40,155 nt of DNA from an uncultured Granulosicoccaceae bacterium (GCA_937957915.1 CALGNZ010000003.1:1-40155); one strand, 5' to 3'; counted from the stretch's first letter, positions 24,686 through 34,503 are shown. The notes: a model not told the origin generated them from the sequence alone. Numbers and translations are program-made.

Positions 24686-25078
24686 ATGACCTCCATCGAT
24701 AATTATCTGGGTATTCACAGCAAGGCCATGACCTTGCGTGCACATCGGGCGAACATACTTGCATCCAACCTTGTAAACGTCGATACCCCCGGCTACACAC
24801 CACGTGATCTGAATTTTAAAGATGTACTGAATCAGACCGGCTCTATGAAGCCGGTAACGCCGGTTCGAACACACTCAGCTCACATGGGCACTGCTGCCTC
24901 ACCCTACCACGCTAATGTATACGAACGACCCTCTGAACAACTGTCGTTTGATCGAAATACTGTCAACAGTGAACTTGAAAGAGCAAAATTTGCGGATAAT
25001 TCATTGCGATATCAGGCAAGTGTTCAGTTCCTGAACAGCAAAATTGGCGGAATAATCCGGGCACTCAGAGGAGAATAG
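24686..25078 (+). CDS. flgB: Flagellar proximal rod protein FlgB
   Basis: FlgB is a rod subunit assembled early above FliE. The 130-residue protein has the rod-family N-terminal signature RAHRANILASNLVNVDTPGYTPRDLNFKDVL (about residues 18-48) and a C-terminal helix ending near IGGIIRALRGE. It is the first gene of the long flg operon and abuts flgC by 1 nt. Confidence 0.97.
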   Translation: MTSIDNYLGIHSKAMTLRAHRANILASNLVNVDTPGYTPRDLNFKDVLNQTGSMKPVTPVRTHSAHMGTAASPYHANVYERPSEQLSFDRNTVNSELERAKFADNSLRYQASVQFLNSKIGGIIRALRGE

Positions 25079-25079
25079 A

Positions 25080-25493
25080 ATGTCACTGTTTAATATATTT
25101 GATGTCGCCAGCAGCGGACTGCGGGCGCAAAACGTACGATTGAATCTGACTGCCAGTAACCTGGCCAATGTCAATACGGTAGTCGGCGACAAAGCCGATG
25201 CATACCGGTCACGGCACCCGGTATTCAGTGCAGTACTCGACAAAATGGGCTCCGCATCCGGCATAGGTGGCGTCGAAACTACCAAAATTGTGGAGAGCCG
25301 CGCCGAGCCTGATGCCCGATATTTCCCCGGTCACCCTCTGGCAGACGAAAAGGGATATATCTACTCATCAAATGTTAGTTCAGTCGATGAGATGACGGAC
25401 ATGATCAGCGCATCAAGAAGCTATCAGCTTAATGTCGAATTGATGACGGCATCTAAAAAGCTTGTAGAAAAAACCCTGACACTGGGACAGTAA
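25080..25493 (+). CDS. flgC: Flagellar proximal rod protein FlgC
   Basis: FlgC forms the proximal rod with FlgB and FlgF. The 137-residue protein begins MSLFNIFDVASSGLRAQNVRLNLTASNLANVNT, and its C-terminal part, NVSSVDEMTDMISASRSYQLNVELMTASKKLVEKTLTLGQ, is diagnostic. GAGGAG stands 6 nt before the ATG, inside the end of flgB. Standard length. Confidence 0.97.
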   Translation: MSLFNIFDVASSGLRAQNVRLNLTASNLANVNTVVGDKADAYRSRHPVFSAVLDKMGSASGIGGVETTKIVESRAEPDARYFPGHPLADEKGYIYSSNVSSVDEMTDMISASRSYQLNVELMTASKKLVEKTLTLGQ

Positions 25494-25555
25494 GTTACTG
25501 ACCAACAGCCCCGGACAGTAACCGCGGCGCCAATTAGTAAGGATACCTTTTGGCT

Positions 25556-26230
25556 ATGAACACTATCTCCGACTTTCTACCAGAAAACATCACCAGCACT
25601 GCAGAACTGGCGGCGTCAGCGGGTGAAAAAACCAACGAACTGGGACAGAGCGAGTTTCTGGATCTGATGTTGGCCCAACTTAAAAATCAGGATCCATTCA
25701 AGCCATTGGAAAACGGTGAGATGGTAGCCCAAATGGCTCAGTTCAGTACGGTCTCAGGCATTGAAGAAATGAATGCGTCACTCAAAGGCGTATCTGAATC
25801 ACTGCAGGGAAATCGATTACTGGAAGCCAGCAGTTTGATCGGCCGAACCGCATTGGTAAGCGGCAATGCTGCCAGTCTGACTGAAGAAGGCCTGGACGCT
25901 ATTTACCGACTTGAAGATGACGCTACGAACATAACTGTCAGTATTCACAGCGAAGCGGGAGAAATGCTGCATCAGGAGCATATTGCTCAACAATCTCTCG
26001 GTCAGCACCAATTCCATTGGGATGGTAAAACCCTCACCGGTGACACTGCCCCTAATGGGAAGTACAACGTAGAAATTACCTACGGCAACGACAAGGAAAA
26101 GACCACGGCAGAAACACTAGTACCGAGCAAAATCGGTAGTGTATCCGCTATTTCCGGGGGCAATGAGTTAATGCTCGAAACTGAGCAGGGGTTGAGAATA
26201 GCATTACAGGATATTGAAACACTGCAATGA
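25556..26230 (+). CDS. flgD: Flagellar hook-assembly scaffold FlgD
   Basis: FlgD caps the growing hook so FlgE can polymerise. The protein (224 residues from this ATG) has the N-terminal FLDLMLAQLKNQDPFKPLENGEMVAQMAQFSTVSGIEEMN signature (about 35-75), which is needed for export and capping, and a C-terminal beta domain with TAPNGKYNVEITYG. A TTG at 25550 has better spacing (6 nt) from the AAGGA; the real start may be two codons earlier. It follows flgC by about 60 nt. Confidence 0.95.
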   Translation: MNTISDFLPENITSTAELAASAGEKTNELGQSEFLDLMLAQLKNQDPFKPLENGEMVAQMAQFSTVSGIEEMNASLKGVSESLQGNRLLEASSLIGRTALVSGNAASLTEEGLDAIYRLEDDATNITVSIHSEAGEMLHQEHIAQQSLGQHQFHWDGKTLTGDTAPNGKYNVEITYGNDKEKTTAETLVPSKIGSVSAISGGNELMLETEQGLRIALQDIETLQ

Positions 26231-26298
26231 CATATTTGAACAAGTAAACCATCACACAAAATCAATTAGAAAAGTAATCATTTTACAAGGATCGTCAA

Positions 26299-27510
26299 AT
26301 GTCTTTTGATATCGCACTGTCAGGACTCAATTCAGCTTCTACCGAGCTGGATGTGATATCCCATAATATTTCAAACGCTGCCACCACTGGCTTTAAAAGC
26401 TCAAGGGCAGAGTTTGCTGATGTCTATGCAGCTGCCACCGACCATAAGGTTGGACAGGGAACCACGGTTTCAAAGGTGCGTCAGTCACACGCTGCAGGTA
26501 ACCTGACTGATACCGGCAAGGTGCTTGACTTATCTGTCGATGGCAACGGTTACTTTCGACTCAGCCATCTCGGCTCAATAACCTACACCAGAAACGGTGC
26601 GTTTGCAGTCGACAGAGAAGGCTTTATTGTCAACTCGGAAGGGCAAAAACTAACCGGCTATACAACCACTGTAGATGGCGCACTATCACCGACGTTGTCG
26701 GAATTGTTTGTAGATCCGGCAGATCAACGACCAAACCCGACCACCGAGATTGATCTTGGCGTTAACCTCGACGCCACCAGCGACATACTGCCCGCATTTG
26801 ATGTCAACGACACCGGTACTTACAATTTCACCACTGCAACAACCGTGTATGACTCGCTGGGCAGCCCTAATACGATGACAATGTATTTCCACAAAGATGC
26901 GCCAAATACCTGGTCTGCGTTTTCGTACCTGAACGGCGCCGAGGTCAACCAGGCTGGTGGAGACGAACTGGTATTTAACTCGGAAGGTGAGATAGAGAGC
27001 GTAAACGGTGACCCCGATCCCACACTGACTATTCCGTCTTTCCTGCCTGGCACTGGTGGTTCAACACTTGATCTACAGGTAAAAGTAGGAAAAGTCAGCC
27101 AGTACAACAGCATTTTCGGTGTCAATCAGATTGTACAGGACGGCTTTGCCAACGGTCGACTGAACGATATCTCAATAGATAGTGACGGCACCATTCAGGG
27201 GCGATATTCGAACGGCCAGTCACAGCGCATGGGTCAGGTGATACTGACAAACTTTGCAAATCCGGAAGGACTACAGCAGGTAAATGGTACGGCATGGAAA
27301 GAGTCGTATAACTCGGGCTCTGCACTGATTGGACAGCCAGGATCAAGCAGCCTTGGAAGAATCCGCTCCGGTGCACTGGAGGAATCCAATGTGGATATCA
27401 CTCGTGAGCTGGTGTCGATGATCGGCGCACAGAGAAGCTTCCAGGCAAACGCTCAGGTTATCAGCACAATCGACACGATCACCCAAACCGTGATCAACAT
27501 GCGTCGTTAG
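26299..27510 (+). CDS. flgE: Flagellar hook protein FlgE
   Basis: FlgE polymerises into the hook, the universal joint of the filament. The 403-residue protein has the axial N-terminus MSFDIALSGLNSASTELDVISHNISNAATTGFKSSRAEF and the C-terminal VDITRELVSMIGAQRSFQANAQVISTIDTITQTVINMRR. The middle carries the surface domains, with RLSHLGSITYTRNGAFAVDREGFIV a typical hook-basal-body stretch. AGGA precedes the ATG. Length is normal. Confidence 0.98.
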   Translation: MSFDIALSGLNSASTELDVISHNISNAATTGFKSSRAEFADVYAAATDHKVGQGTTVSKVRQSHAAGNLTDTGKVLDLSVDGNGYFRLSHLGSITYTRNGAFAVDREGFIVNSEGQKLTGYTTTVDGALSPTLSELFVDPADQRPNPTTEIDLGVNLDATSDILPAFDVNDTGTYNFTTATTVYDSLGSPNTMTMYFHKDAPNTWSAFSYLNGAEVNQAGGDELVFNSEGEIESVNGDPDPTLTIPSFLPGTGGSTLDLQVKVGKVSQYNSIFGVNQIVQDGFANGRLNDISIDSDGTIQGRYSNGQSQRMGQVILTNFANPEGLQQVNGTAWKESYNSGSALIGQPGSSSLGRIRSGALEESNVDITRELVSMIGAQRSFQANAQVISTIDTITQTVINMRR

Positions 27511-27536
27511 TAAATACAGGACTGTGAGCGAATCCT

Positions 27537-28352
27537 ATGGATAAAATGTTATACGTTGCTCTATCCGGCGCAAAGGCAACTATGCGCCGGCAGGCAACCA
27601 ACAACCACAACCTTGCAAACGTAAACACAACAGGCTTTAAGGCAGACCTTGACGCCACTGTGAATCTTAACGCGCGCAAAAACGACATGACAATGCGTTC
27701 CTACGTTGACGTAAAGCAGTATGGCGTTAACAGTGACTCCGGTGAGCTCAACTTCACCGGGCGCGACCTTGATGTGGCACTTGAAGGTGACGGCTTTATC
27801 GCCGTCCAGGCGCCAGACGGGTCGGAAGTCTACACACGCCAGGGCAATCTTCGAGTAAGCCCGAGTGGATTGCTTGAAACGGCATCCGGTCATCCGGTGA
27901 TTGGTAACCGCGGTCCGATTATCATCTCCCCCTACGAATCATTATCGATAGGTGGCGACGGCACAATCTCCATTAAACCACTGGAGACTGGTAACGCAGG
28001 CCTTGCGACAATTGATCGCATTAAGCTGGTAGAAATTGATCCGAAAAAACTGGAGAAATTGCCCGACGGTACACTCAGGCCTAGCCCTGAATTAATCAGG
28101 GAGACCAGTTATGCGACAGGCAACGTACCGTCTGGATATATTAAGACGGTAGAAGTAAAGGAAGAATCAGAGAAACTGGAAGCCAGCAACAATGTATCGC
28201 TGACCAGTGGCGCACTGGAGTCAAGTAACGTCAACGTATCTGAAGCACTGGTGACAATGATTGACTTGTCGCGTTTGTACGAGATGCAAATAAAACTCAT
28301 CAAACGCGCTGAAGAAAACGACACCAAGCTGACCAATATGCTGACCAGCTAA
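27537..28352 (+). CDS. flgF: Flagellar proximal rod protein FlgF
   Basis: FlgF is the last proximal rod subunit. The 271-residue protein begins [40 protein letters not shown] and ends with ESSNVNVSEALVTMIDLSRLYEMQIKLIKRAEEND. The middle holds DLDVALEGDGFIAVQAPDGSEVYTRQGNL. DLSRLYEMQIKLIK in place of the [12 protein letters not shown] seen in FlgG separates it from FlgG. It is slightly long for FlgF. Confidence 0.96.
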   Translation: MDKMLYVALSGAKATMRRQATNNHNLANVNTTGFKADLDATVNLNARKNDMTMRSYVDVKQYGVNSDSGELNFTGRDLDVALEGDGFIAVQAPDGSEVYTRQGNLRVSPSGLLETASGHPVIGNRGPIIISPYESLSIGGDGTISIKPLETGNAGLATIDRIKLVEIDPKKLEKLPDGTLRPSPELIRETSYATGNVPSGYIKTVEVKEESEKLEASNNVSLTSGALESSNVNVSEALVTMIDLSRLYEMQIKLIKRAEENDTKLTNMLTS

Positions 28353-28403
28353 TCAGTGACAGCTTAAATAACACTAATAACTAATCACGGACGGAACATC
28401 TAA

Positions 28404-29189
28404 ATGAATGGAGCTCTTTGGGCTGCTAAAACAGGGTTAGATGCGCAACAAACGCGCATGACAGTTATTTCAAATAACCTTGCCAATGTGAACACTACCG
28501 GCTTCAAACGCGATAGAGCGGTGTTTGAATCACTACTGTATCAAACTATACGCAGTGCAGGCACACAGTCATCCGAAAGCACCAGCCTGCCATCCGGCCT
28601 GTCTCTTGGTACTGGTGTACGGGTTGCCGCAACCGAGAAACTGTTTACCCAGGGCAACCTGTCGCACACCTCGGACAACCTGGATCTGGCCATTCAGGGC
28701 AGAGGATTCTTTCAGATCGAAATGCCCGATGGCACCACTGGTTACACACGTGATGGTTCATTTGCGCAAAACGCAGAGGGGCAAATGGTCACCGCCGAGG
28801 GCTACCCGGTGATTCCGTCAATTACGCTGCCCGCAACTGTGACCACCCTGACCATTGGTGGAGACGGCGTGATAACAGCAACCACTGCAGGCACATCGGA
28901 TTCTACGCAAGTCGGCGCACTGCAACTGGTTGACTTTGCCAACCCTGCCGGGCTTGAGCCTGTCGGCAAAAACATCTATCGCGAAACCAGCGGCAGTGGC
29001 GCTGCCACCGAAGGCACACCAGGTACTGACGGGCTTGGCACTTTGATTCAGGGGTCTGTTGAGACATCCAATGTCAATGTTGTCGAAGAGCTGGTAAGCA
29101 TGATTGAAACGCAGCGTGCCTACGAAATCAATTCCAAGGCAATTTCCACTGTGGATGGCATGCTGCAGTACGCTACCAATAACATATAG
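28404..29189 (+). CDS. flgG: Flagellar distal rod protein FlgG
   Basis: FlgG makes up the distal rod crossing the peptidoglycan and outer membrane. The 261-residue protein is standard: [68 protein letters not shown] and the C-terminal [40 protein letters not shown]. The gene ends at 29189 and the flgH frame follows. Confidence 0.98.
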   Translation: MNGALWAAKTGLDAQQTRMTVISNNLANVNTTGFKRDRAVFESLLYQTIRSAGTQSSESTSLPSGLSLGTGVRVAATEKLFTQGNLSHTSDNLDLAIQGRGFFQIEMPDGTTGYTRDGSFAQNAEGQMVTAEGYPVIPSITLPATVTTLTIGGDGVITATTAGTSDSTQVGALQLVDFANPAGLEPVGKNIYRETSGSGAATEGTPGTDGLGTLIQGSVETSNVNVVEELVSMIETQRAYEINSKAISTVDGMLQYATNNI

Positions 29190-29352
29190 GCAAGCAATAA
29201 TGGGTATTATTCAGGTCAGCCGTTATTGTCACCGAAACTACACGGGCTTTTTGTACTGGTTAGGGCACACACCGAACAGTACAAATGGTACTGCCTGGCT
29301 CAGTTCGCGATGCACTGAATCGCGCTTACGACTGACAGACACTACCCCGACT

Positions 29353-30057
29353 TTGTTCTGTCGCCGTGACCGAACCAAAAGCCTGTTTCGGATGACACTT
29401 CTGTTTTGTATAATTTCCATTAACGGCTGTGCTTCAAAAAGCAGGGCACCGGCTGCGGAACAGCCGGCGCTTATTGTGCCGCAACCCCCACCCTCCAGCG
29501 TAACCGGAGTAGATGGAGCCATCTACTCGAACAGAAGTAACCGCTTTCTATTCGAGGACAACAAAGCGCGTCGTGTTGGCGATGTGATCACTATCCTGCT
29601 GGACGAGCAAACAAACGCTACCAAGTCAGCCAGCACCAACACCAATAAAAATACCGCAATCGGTCTGGCAAACCCGACACTGTTCGGCAGAGAGCCCACC
29701 TTTAGAGGAAAGCCCGCGCTGAGTGCTTCAGTCAGTGCAGACCATGCATTTTCCGGCGCCGGTGGTAGTTCGCAAAGTAACAGACTCAGTGGCGATATCA
29801 CCGTCACGATTGCTGAGGTCTACGCCAACGGCAACATGTTAGTCAAAGGTGAAAAACTGGTCACGTTGAATCAGGGCAGCGAAATTATCAGTATCTCCGG
29901 CCTGGTAAGAGCAGCAGATGTGTCACCATTGAACACCATTACGTCAAATAGAATCGCCAACGCCAAAATCACCTACCGCGGGCGTGGCGCACTTGCCGAC
30001 AGTAATACACCCGGGTGGTTAACTCGAATACTCGGAGGTATCTTATGGCCGTTCTAG
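29353..30057 (+). CDS. flgH: Flagellar L-ring lipoprotein FlgH
   Basis: FlgH is the outer-membrane lipoprotein of the L ring. Mature landmarks are RRVGDVITILLDEQTNATKSAST, ITVTIAEVYANGNMLVKGEKLVTLNQGSEIISISGLVRAADVSPLNTITSNRIANAKITYRGRG and GWLTRILGGILWPF. The start is uncertain. The frame is open back into flgG: ATG 29392 gives a 12-residue signal without basic residues before the lipobox Cys (ISINGC); TTG 29353 gives a normal signal with RRDRTK; ATG 29200, 10 nt after flgG, would add a 64-residue extension of atypical composition ahead of ATG 29392. I chose TTG 29353 because it alone makes a conventional lipoprotein signal. It overlaps flgI by 13 nt. Confidence 0.88.
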   Translation: MFCRRDRTKSLFRMTLLFCIISINGCASKSRAPAAEQPALIVPQPPPSSVTGVDGAIYSNRSNRFLFEDNKARRVGDVITILLDEQTNATKSASTNTNKNTAIGLANPTLFGREPTFRGKPALSASVSADHAFSGAGGSSQSNRLSGDITVTIAEVYANGNMLVKGEKLVTLNQGSEIISISGLVRAADVSPLNTITSNRIANAKITYRGRGALADSNTPGWLTRILGGILWPF

Positions 30058-31202
30058 AATCTGTGAAATCACTTGTAAAACCATTCGGCCAATGGCTCAT
30101 GCCATTGGCTATTGGCGCTTTGGTGCTGGCGTTTCTGCCACTGAAGTCTGCCAGTGCAGAGCGTATCAAGGACATCGCCTCTGTGGCCGGGGTTCGGGAT
30201 AATCCACTGCTTGGTTATGGACTTGTGGTCGGACTTGATGGCACAGGAGACAAAACCGGCCAGGTCGCATTTACTGAACAGAGCCTGCGCACCATGCTGC
30301 TGCAGTTTGGTATTACTGTACCGCCTGAAACCACTATCAATCCGAAGAACGTTGCCGCAGTTACGGTGCACGCTGTTATTCCCCCGTTCAGCAAGCCCGG
30401 ACAGAAAATTGATATAACCGCGTCTTCTCTCGGTAATGCGGCATCACTACGCGGCGGTACGCTGCTGATGACACCACTGCGAGGCGCCGATGGTGAAGTC
30501 TACGCTGTCGCTCAGGGCAACATCATCGTCAACGGTATTTCAGCCGCAGGTGAAGACGGAACTAACGTCACTGTCAATATACCCAGTGTCGGCAGAATTC
30601 CAGGTGGCGCGACCATCGAACGGTCAGTAAAAAACGATTTTCTGGCGGCCGATACAATCATGCTGAATTTGCACGCACCGGATTTCACGACCGCACTGCG
30701 TGTCGCCGAAGCAATAAACAAGTCGCTGAAATCCAATTTTGCACAGGCACTCGATGCCGTGAGTGTTGTCGTTAAAGCGCCGGCAGACAGCGCATCTCGA
30801 GTGGGGTTTCTGTCACACCTTGAACTGCTTGAAGTCGAACCGGAGACATCACGGGCACAGGTTATCATCAACGCCAGAACCGGAACCATTGTGATCGGCA
30901 ACCAGGTCACCGTGATGCCAGCGGCAGTATCACATGGCGGTATTACAGTCACCATAAAAGAGAACATTAATGTCGACCAGCCCAATCCACTGGCGGAGGG
31001 CGAAACTGCTGTGACGCCAGAGACCGAGGTAGATGTAGACACCGGCGGACCGACTAATCTAATAACGCTGTCACGTGGCGTAACGCTACAAGAAGTAGTT
31101 AAAGCACTAAACCGGGTTGGAGCATCTACCAATGATTTGATCTCTATACTCGAAGCACTTAAAACAGTTGGCGCACTGCGCGCCCAACTTATAGTTATTT
31201 AG
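30045..31202 (+). CDS. flgI: Flagellar P-ring protein FlgI
   Basis: FlgI forms the P ring around the rod in the peptidoglycan layer. The 385-residue precursor has a signal peptide of about 38 residues ending LKSASA, then AERIKDIASVAGVRDNPLLGYGLVVGLDGTGDKT, the family hallmark. Other blocks are FGITVPPETTINPKNVAAV, KPGQKIDITASSLGNAASLRGGTLLMTPLRGADGEVYAVAQG and ALNRVGASTNDLISILEALKTVGALRAQLIVI at the C-terminus. I place the start at ATG 30045, which has GGAGG 5 nt upstream; a GTG at 30015 is 10 codons earlier. FlgA upstream is its chaperone. Confidence 0.97.
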   Translation: MAVLESVKSLVKPFGQWLMPLAIGALVLAFLPLKSASAERIKDIASVAGVRDNPLLGYGLVVGLDGTGDKTGQVAFTEQSLRTMLLQFGITVPPETTINPKNVAAVTVHAVIPPFSKPGQKIDITASSLGNAASLRGGTLLMTPLRGADGEVYAVAQGNIIVNGISAAGEDGTNVTVNIPSVGRIPGGATIERSVKNDFLAADTIMLNLHAPDFTTALRVAEAINKSLKSNFAQALDAVSVVVKAPADSASRVGFLSHLELLEVEPETSRAQVIINARTGTIVIGNQVTVMPAAVSHGGITVTIKENINVDQPNPLAEGETAVTPETEVDVDTGGPTNLITLSRGVTLQEVVKALNRVGASTNDLISILEALKTVGALRAQLIVI

Positions 31203-31253
31203 TATCCCGACACACGACAAGCTCTGGCTCAATTACTACGGAAAGCTCAATGT

Positions 31254-31724
31254 ATGGACGCTGTAAACCTGCAAAAAACACCACCCCAGGTAATCTCATC
31301 GACTAATCAGAACCTGCAATCCGGGGCCAATGGGGACGCCGTGGCAAGCAAGCAAAACGAAGTCTTATCGGTCGCGAAAAAATTTGAAGCATTGATGTTG
31401 CATTCAATGCTCAAGTCGATGCGAGCTACCATTGTCGAGAATGAGCTCACCGGTAGCAACGGGCAGGATATGTATCGTGACATGATGGATCAGGAGATTG
31501 CCAAAAATATCTCCGAATCCGGTGGCTTTGGCATTCAGGCAGTGCTTGCAAGACAACTTGGTGCGAGCATGGGACTGGAAGCAGAGGCAAAATCTCAGGT
31601 AAACACTGGCAGCGAATCAGGTAACACTGCGACCCGGAACAAACTTGCACAACTGCAGCAGTATCAAAAGATATCAGGCGCCAGTGATCTGATGTTTAAT
31701 ACTCAGTCGTCCCTGATTGATTAA
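31254..31724 (+). CDS. flgJ: Rod-binding protein (FlgJ N-terminal domain only)
   Basis: This 156-residue protein matches only the N-terminal half of the two-domain FlgJ: VAKKFEALMLHSMLKSMRATI (about 41-61), then GQDMYRDMMDQEIAKNISESGGFGIQAVLARQL (about 70-102). That domain caps the rod during assembly. It ends with a Gln/Asn/Ser-rich tail and a stop 2 nt before the next ORF, which encodes the muramidase half in a different frame. Single-domain FlgJ proteins are known from other proteobacteria. Confidence 0.93.
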   Translation: MDAVNLQKTPPQVISSTNQNLQSGANGDAVASKQNEVLSVAKKFEALMLHSMLKSMRATIVENELTGSNGQDMYRDMMDQEIAKNISESGGFGIQAVLARQLGASMGLEAEAKSQVNTGSESGNTATRNKLAQLQQYQKISGASDLMFNTQSSLID

Positions 31725-31726
31725 CA

Positions 31727-32605
31727 ATGTCAACCGAGACGAATCTCGTGGCGATAGATTCATCTAAGCGACAGATGACACCAGCGGTCAGTACAGCTAC
31801 TCCTTCTGCCGGCGCCATCGCCTTTCGCGAACGTCTGGTGACAGAAATTCGCGCCACAACGGTTAACCCGAATACGAATCAGACTGAAAATAGCTCGCTA
31901 ACTGGTTCGAGCAACCGCGCGTTCACCGCCGGGGCAACAACGCACGCACTGAATCCCTCGCCAAACAAGGCGGTACCGTTCTACGACCGACTTTATGGAC
32001 AACGGGGTCTTCCTCAGGTGTCAGGGGTATTCGCACCCACGGGCACAATTTCCGGCAAGGGCACAATGTCCGGCACGGGCGTGAGCACAGCAAAAGCTGA
32101 AAACACCCCGGCGCACCACAGAATTCTGAGCTTTGCGGACGCTATTCGCCAACCCGCGTCGATTGCGGCGATGGAGCTTGGCACCAGCACAAACACTGTG
32201 ATTGCGTTTGCCGGCCTGGAAACAGGATGGGGTAAACACATTCCCGCGACCGATGACACCAACAGTAACAACCTGTTTGGAATAAAAGCCCACAGCAATA
32301 CCCGCGCATCCATCACTAACTCAACAACTGAGTACATAGACGGAGAGCCGCAGACATTCGATCAACAATTTCGCAGCTACCAGTCGATTGGCGATTCGAT
32401 CGCAGATTTTTCTCATTTTCTGCGCAGCAATCCACGCTACGACGAGGCACTAAGCCACGCTGACAATCCCGAACAATTTATTAGAAAAGTGCATGAAGCG
32501 GGCTATGCAACAGACCCGGACTATGCAAACAAGGTCATCGGCGCACTACAACAACTAGACAATATAACAACAAAAACCGGCGCTATTGGCATCGGATGGA
32601 GATAA
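31727..32605 (+). CDS. Peptidoglycan hydrolase (FlgJ C-terminal, GH73-type), separate gene
   Basis: The 292-residue protein contains a flagellar glucosaminidase/muramidase domain at about 135-285: AMELGTSTNTVIAFAGLETGWGKHI with catalytic Glu165, NNLFGIKA (181-188), then FRSYQSIGDSIADFSHFLRSNPRYDEAL and KVHEAGYATDPDYANKVIGAL. The first 130 residues are low-complexity Thr/Ser/Asn/Pro/Gly. It is read 2 nt after flgJ in another frame with no ribosome site of its own visible, suggesting coupling. The usual role is cutting the peptidoglycan for the rod. It may be a genuine gene split or an old frameshifted FlgJ; the long independent N-terminus favours a separate protein. Confidence 0.92.
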   Translation: MSTETNLVAIDSSKRQMTPAVSTATPSAGAIAFRERLVTEIRATTVNPNTNQTENSSLTGSSNRAFTAGATTHALNPSPNKAVPFYDRLYGQRGLPQVSGVFAPTGTISGKGTMSGTGVSTAKAENTPAHHRILSFADAIRQPASIAAMELGTSTNTVIAFAGLETGWGKHIPATDDTNSNNLFGIKAHSNTRASITNSTTEYIDGEPQTFDQQFRSYQSIGDSIADFSHFLRSNPRYDEALSHADNPEQFIRKVHEAGYATDPDYANKVIGALQQLDNITTKTGAIGIGWR

Positions 32606-32618
32606 CGGGGAACCGCTA

Positions 32619-34499
32619 ATGGCAAATACACTGAACACCGGAGCAACCGCGCTAATAGCGTTTCAGCGCGCAATAGCTGCAACTGCAAATAATATAAGTA
32701 ACGTAAACACAGAAGGATACTCGCGTCAGCGTGTCGGCTTCGAGGCGTTACCCTCGTCGAGAAATACCGTTGGGTCAATTGGCCAGGGCGTACGCGCCAG
32801 TGACATTAGCAGAATAACGGATCAATTTGCACAGGAACGCCTGCTAAACACGACCAACGAGGCCTCGCGAACGGAGGCACTTGCAACCAGTTCAGCCAGA
32901 CTTGACAGTATCGTCGGCTCCGACTCTCTGGATCTGACACCTGCGCTATCCAGCTTTTTTGCCGCTTTGCACGACGCAAATACATCACCGGACAGTATTC
33001 CGGCACGGGCCGTAGTACTGGCTTCCGCGGGACAACTCGAATCACGCATCAATGGCTTAGCAGAAAACTTTCGTCAGGAGGATCAGCGCACCACTGATCT
33101 GATTCAACAAAGCGTAGACACGATAAACAACACTACCGAGCAATTGGCAAAGCTTAACTTTCAGTTAAACACCAGTGGTGATACCAAGCCACTGCATCTT
33201 CTCGATCAACGAGACATACTATTGCAGCAGTTGTCGGAAGAACTGACCATAGACTACAACGAAAACGAATCAGGCAGCATTGATGTCTTCGTTGGCAACG
33301 GTGCATCATTACTAATGGGTGATCGATCCTATGAGATGACCGTAGACGTCGATCCGATGGCCCCGCATCAGCTACCGGTTAGTCTGACGATCGGATCTGA
33401 AACACACTGGATAGGATCTCAGGTAAGTGGTGGCCGACTCAGTGGACTGAACGACTATCGGCAACAGATACTCAACCCCGCGATCAACGACATCGGCAGA
33501 ATAGCCAATGTGCTCGCCGGAACCTTGAACGAACAGCAAAGCGCCGGTATTGATTTGCACGGTAACCAGGGATCCAATCTGTTTTCCAGCCCGAATACCC
33601 AGGTAACGGCAGACAAGGACAATACGGGCACTGCAACGGTACAGGCCAGCTTCAGTGATCTGTCGCAGACTGAGGCGTCAAGCTATCAGTTGAGCTTCGA
33701 CGGAGTGGACTACACCGTCACCCGAACCTCAGACGGCGCTACTTTCAGTGGTATCTCTCCAATGACGGTCGATGGCATCACCATAGAAATCACCAATACT
33801 ATGGATATCGGTGACCGTTTTATGATCTCGCCAACACAATATGCTGCACGAGATTTTTCGATTAATCTGGCGGACCCGGGATCACTGGCATTGAGCAGCG
33901 CGCTGAGAGTTGTGGAAGACGCAACAAACGCAACGCTCGCCGGAACCGCAAGTGTCACCCCGAACGACCCTGCCAATACTGAGTTTTCAACACCGGTCGA
34001 GATCAGCTTTAACGATCCGGCTGACAGTTACAATGTTGTCGACCTTAACACCGGGGCAACTTTGCAATCAAACGTCCCCTGGACTGCGGGTGACAACATT
34101 GATCAGAACGGCTGGTCGGTGTCCCTCAATGGTAGTCCGGGGGCAAATGATGCATTCAGAATTGAGCCGGCAGGATCACCAGGTGACAATAGCAATGGAC
34201 TAGCCCTGGCTGCCATGCAGGATAACAAACTGTTTCTTGGCGTACAGAGCCTGTCCGAGAAATACGCAGACACAATAGCGACCATCGGCACAAGGACACT
34301 GCAGGCAAGCGGTAATCACGATGCAGCAGTCGGCCTGAACAACAGCGCACTTGAGCAGCGAGATTCCGTGTCCGGAGTCAACCTTGATGAGGAAGCGGTG
34401 GCACTTACACGCTACCAACAGGCATATCAAGCTTCAGCAAAAATAATTACGGTAGCTGAAGAAACATTTCAAACCCTGATAAACGCCCTCGGGAGATAG
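32619..34499 (+). CDS. flgK: Hook-filament junction protein FlgK (HAP1)
   Basis: FlgK joins hook to filament. The 626-residue protein has the axial N-terminus NTGATALIAFQRAIAATANNISNVNTEGYSRQRVGFEALPS and C-terminal SGVNLDEEAVALTRYQQAYQASAKIITVAEETFQTLINALGR. The middle holds ALSSFFAALHDANTSPDSIPARAVVLASAGQLESRIN. The ATG at 32619 has GGGGA upstream, 13 nt after the end of the muramidase gene. FlgN is the expected chaperone. Confidence 0.97.
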   Translation: MANTLNTGATALIAFQRAIAATANNISNVNTEGYSRQRVGFEALPSSRNTVGSIGQGVRASDISRITDQFAQERLLNTTNEASRTEALATSSARLDSIVGSDSLDLTPALSSFFAALHDANTSPDSIPARAVVLASAGQLESRINGLAENFRQEDQRTTDLIQQSVDTINNTTEQLAKLNFQLNTSGDTKPLHLLDQRDILLQQLSEELTIDYNENESGSIDVFVGNGASLLMGDRSYEMTVDVDPMAPHQLPVSLTIGSETHWIGSQVSGGRLSGLNDYRQQILNPAINDIGRIANVLAGTLNEQQSAGIDLHGNQGSNLFSSPNTQVTADKDNTGTATVQASFSDLSQTEASSYQLSFDGVDYTVTRTSDGATFSGISPMTVDGITIEITNTMDIGDRFMISPTQYAARDFSINLADPGSLALSSALRVVEDATNATLAGTASVTPNDPANTEFSTPVEISFNDPADSYNVVDLNTGATLQSNVPWTAGDNIDQNGWSVSLNGSPGANDAFRIEPAGSPGDNSNGLALAAMQDNKLFLGVQSLSEKYADTIATIGTRTLQASGNHDAAVGLNNSALEQRDSVSGVNLDEEAVALTRYQQAYQASAKIITVAEETFQTLINALGR

Positions 34500-34503
34500 C
34501 ATC

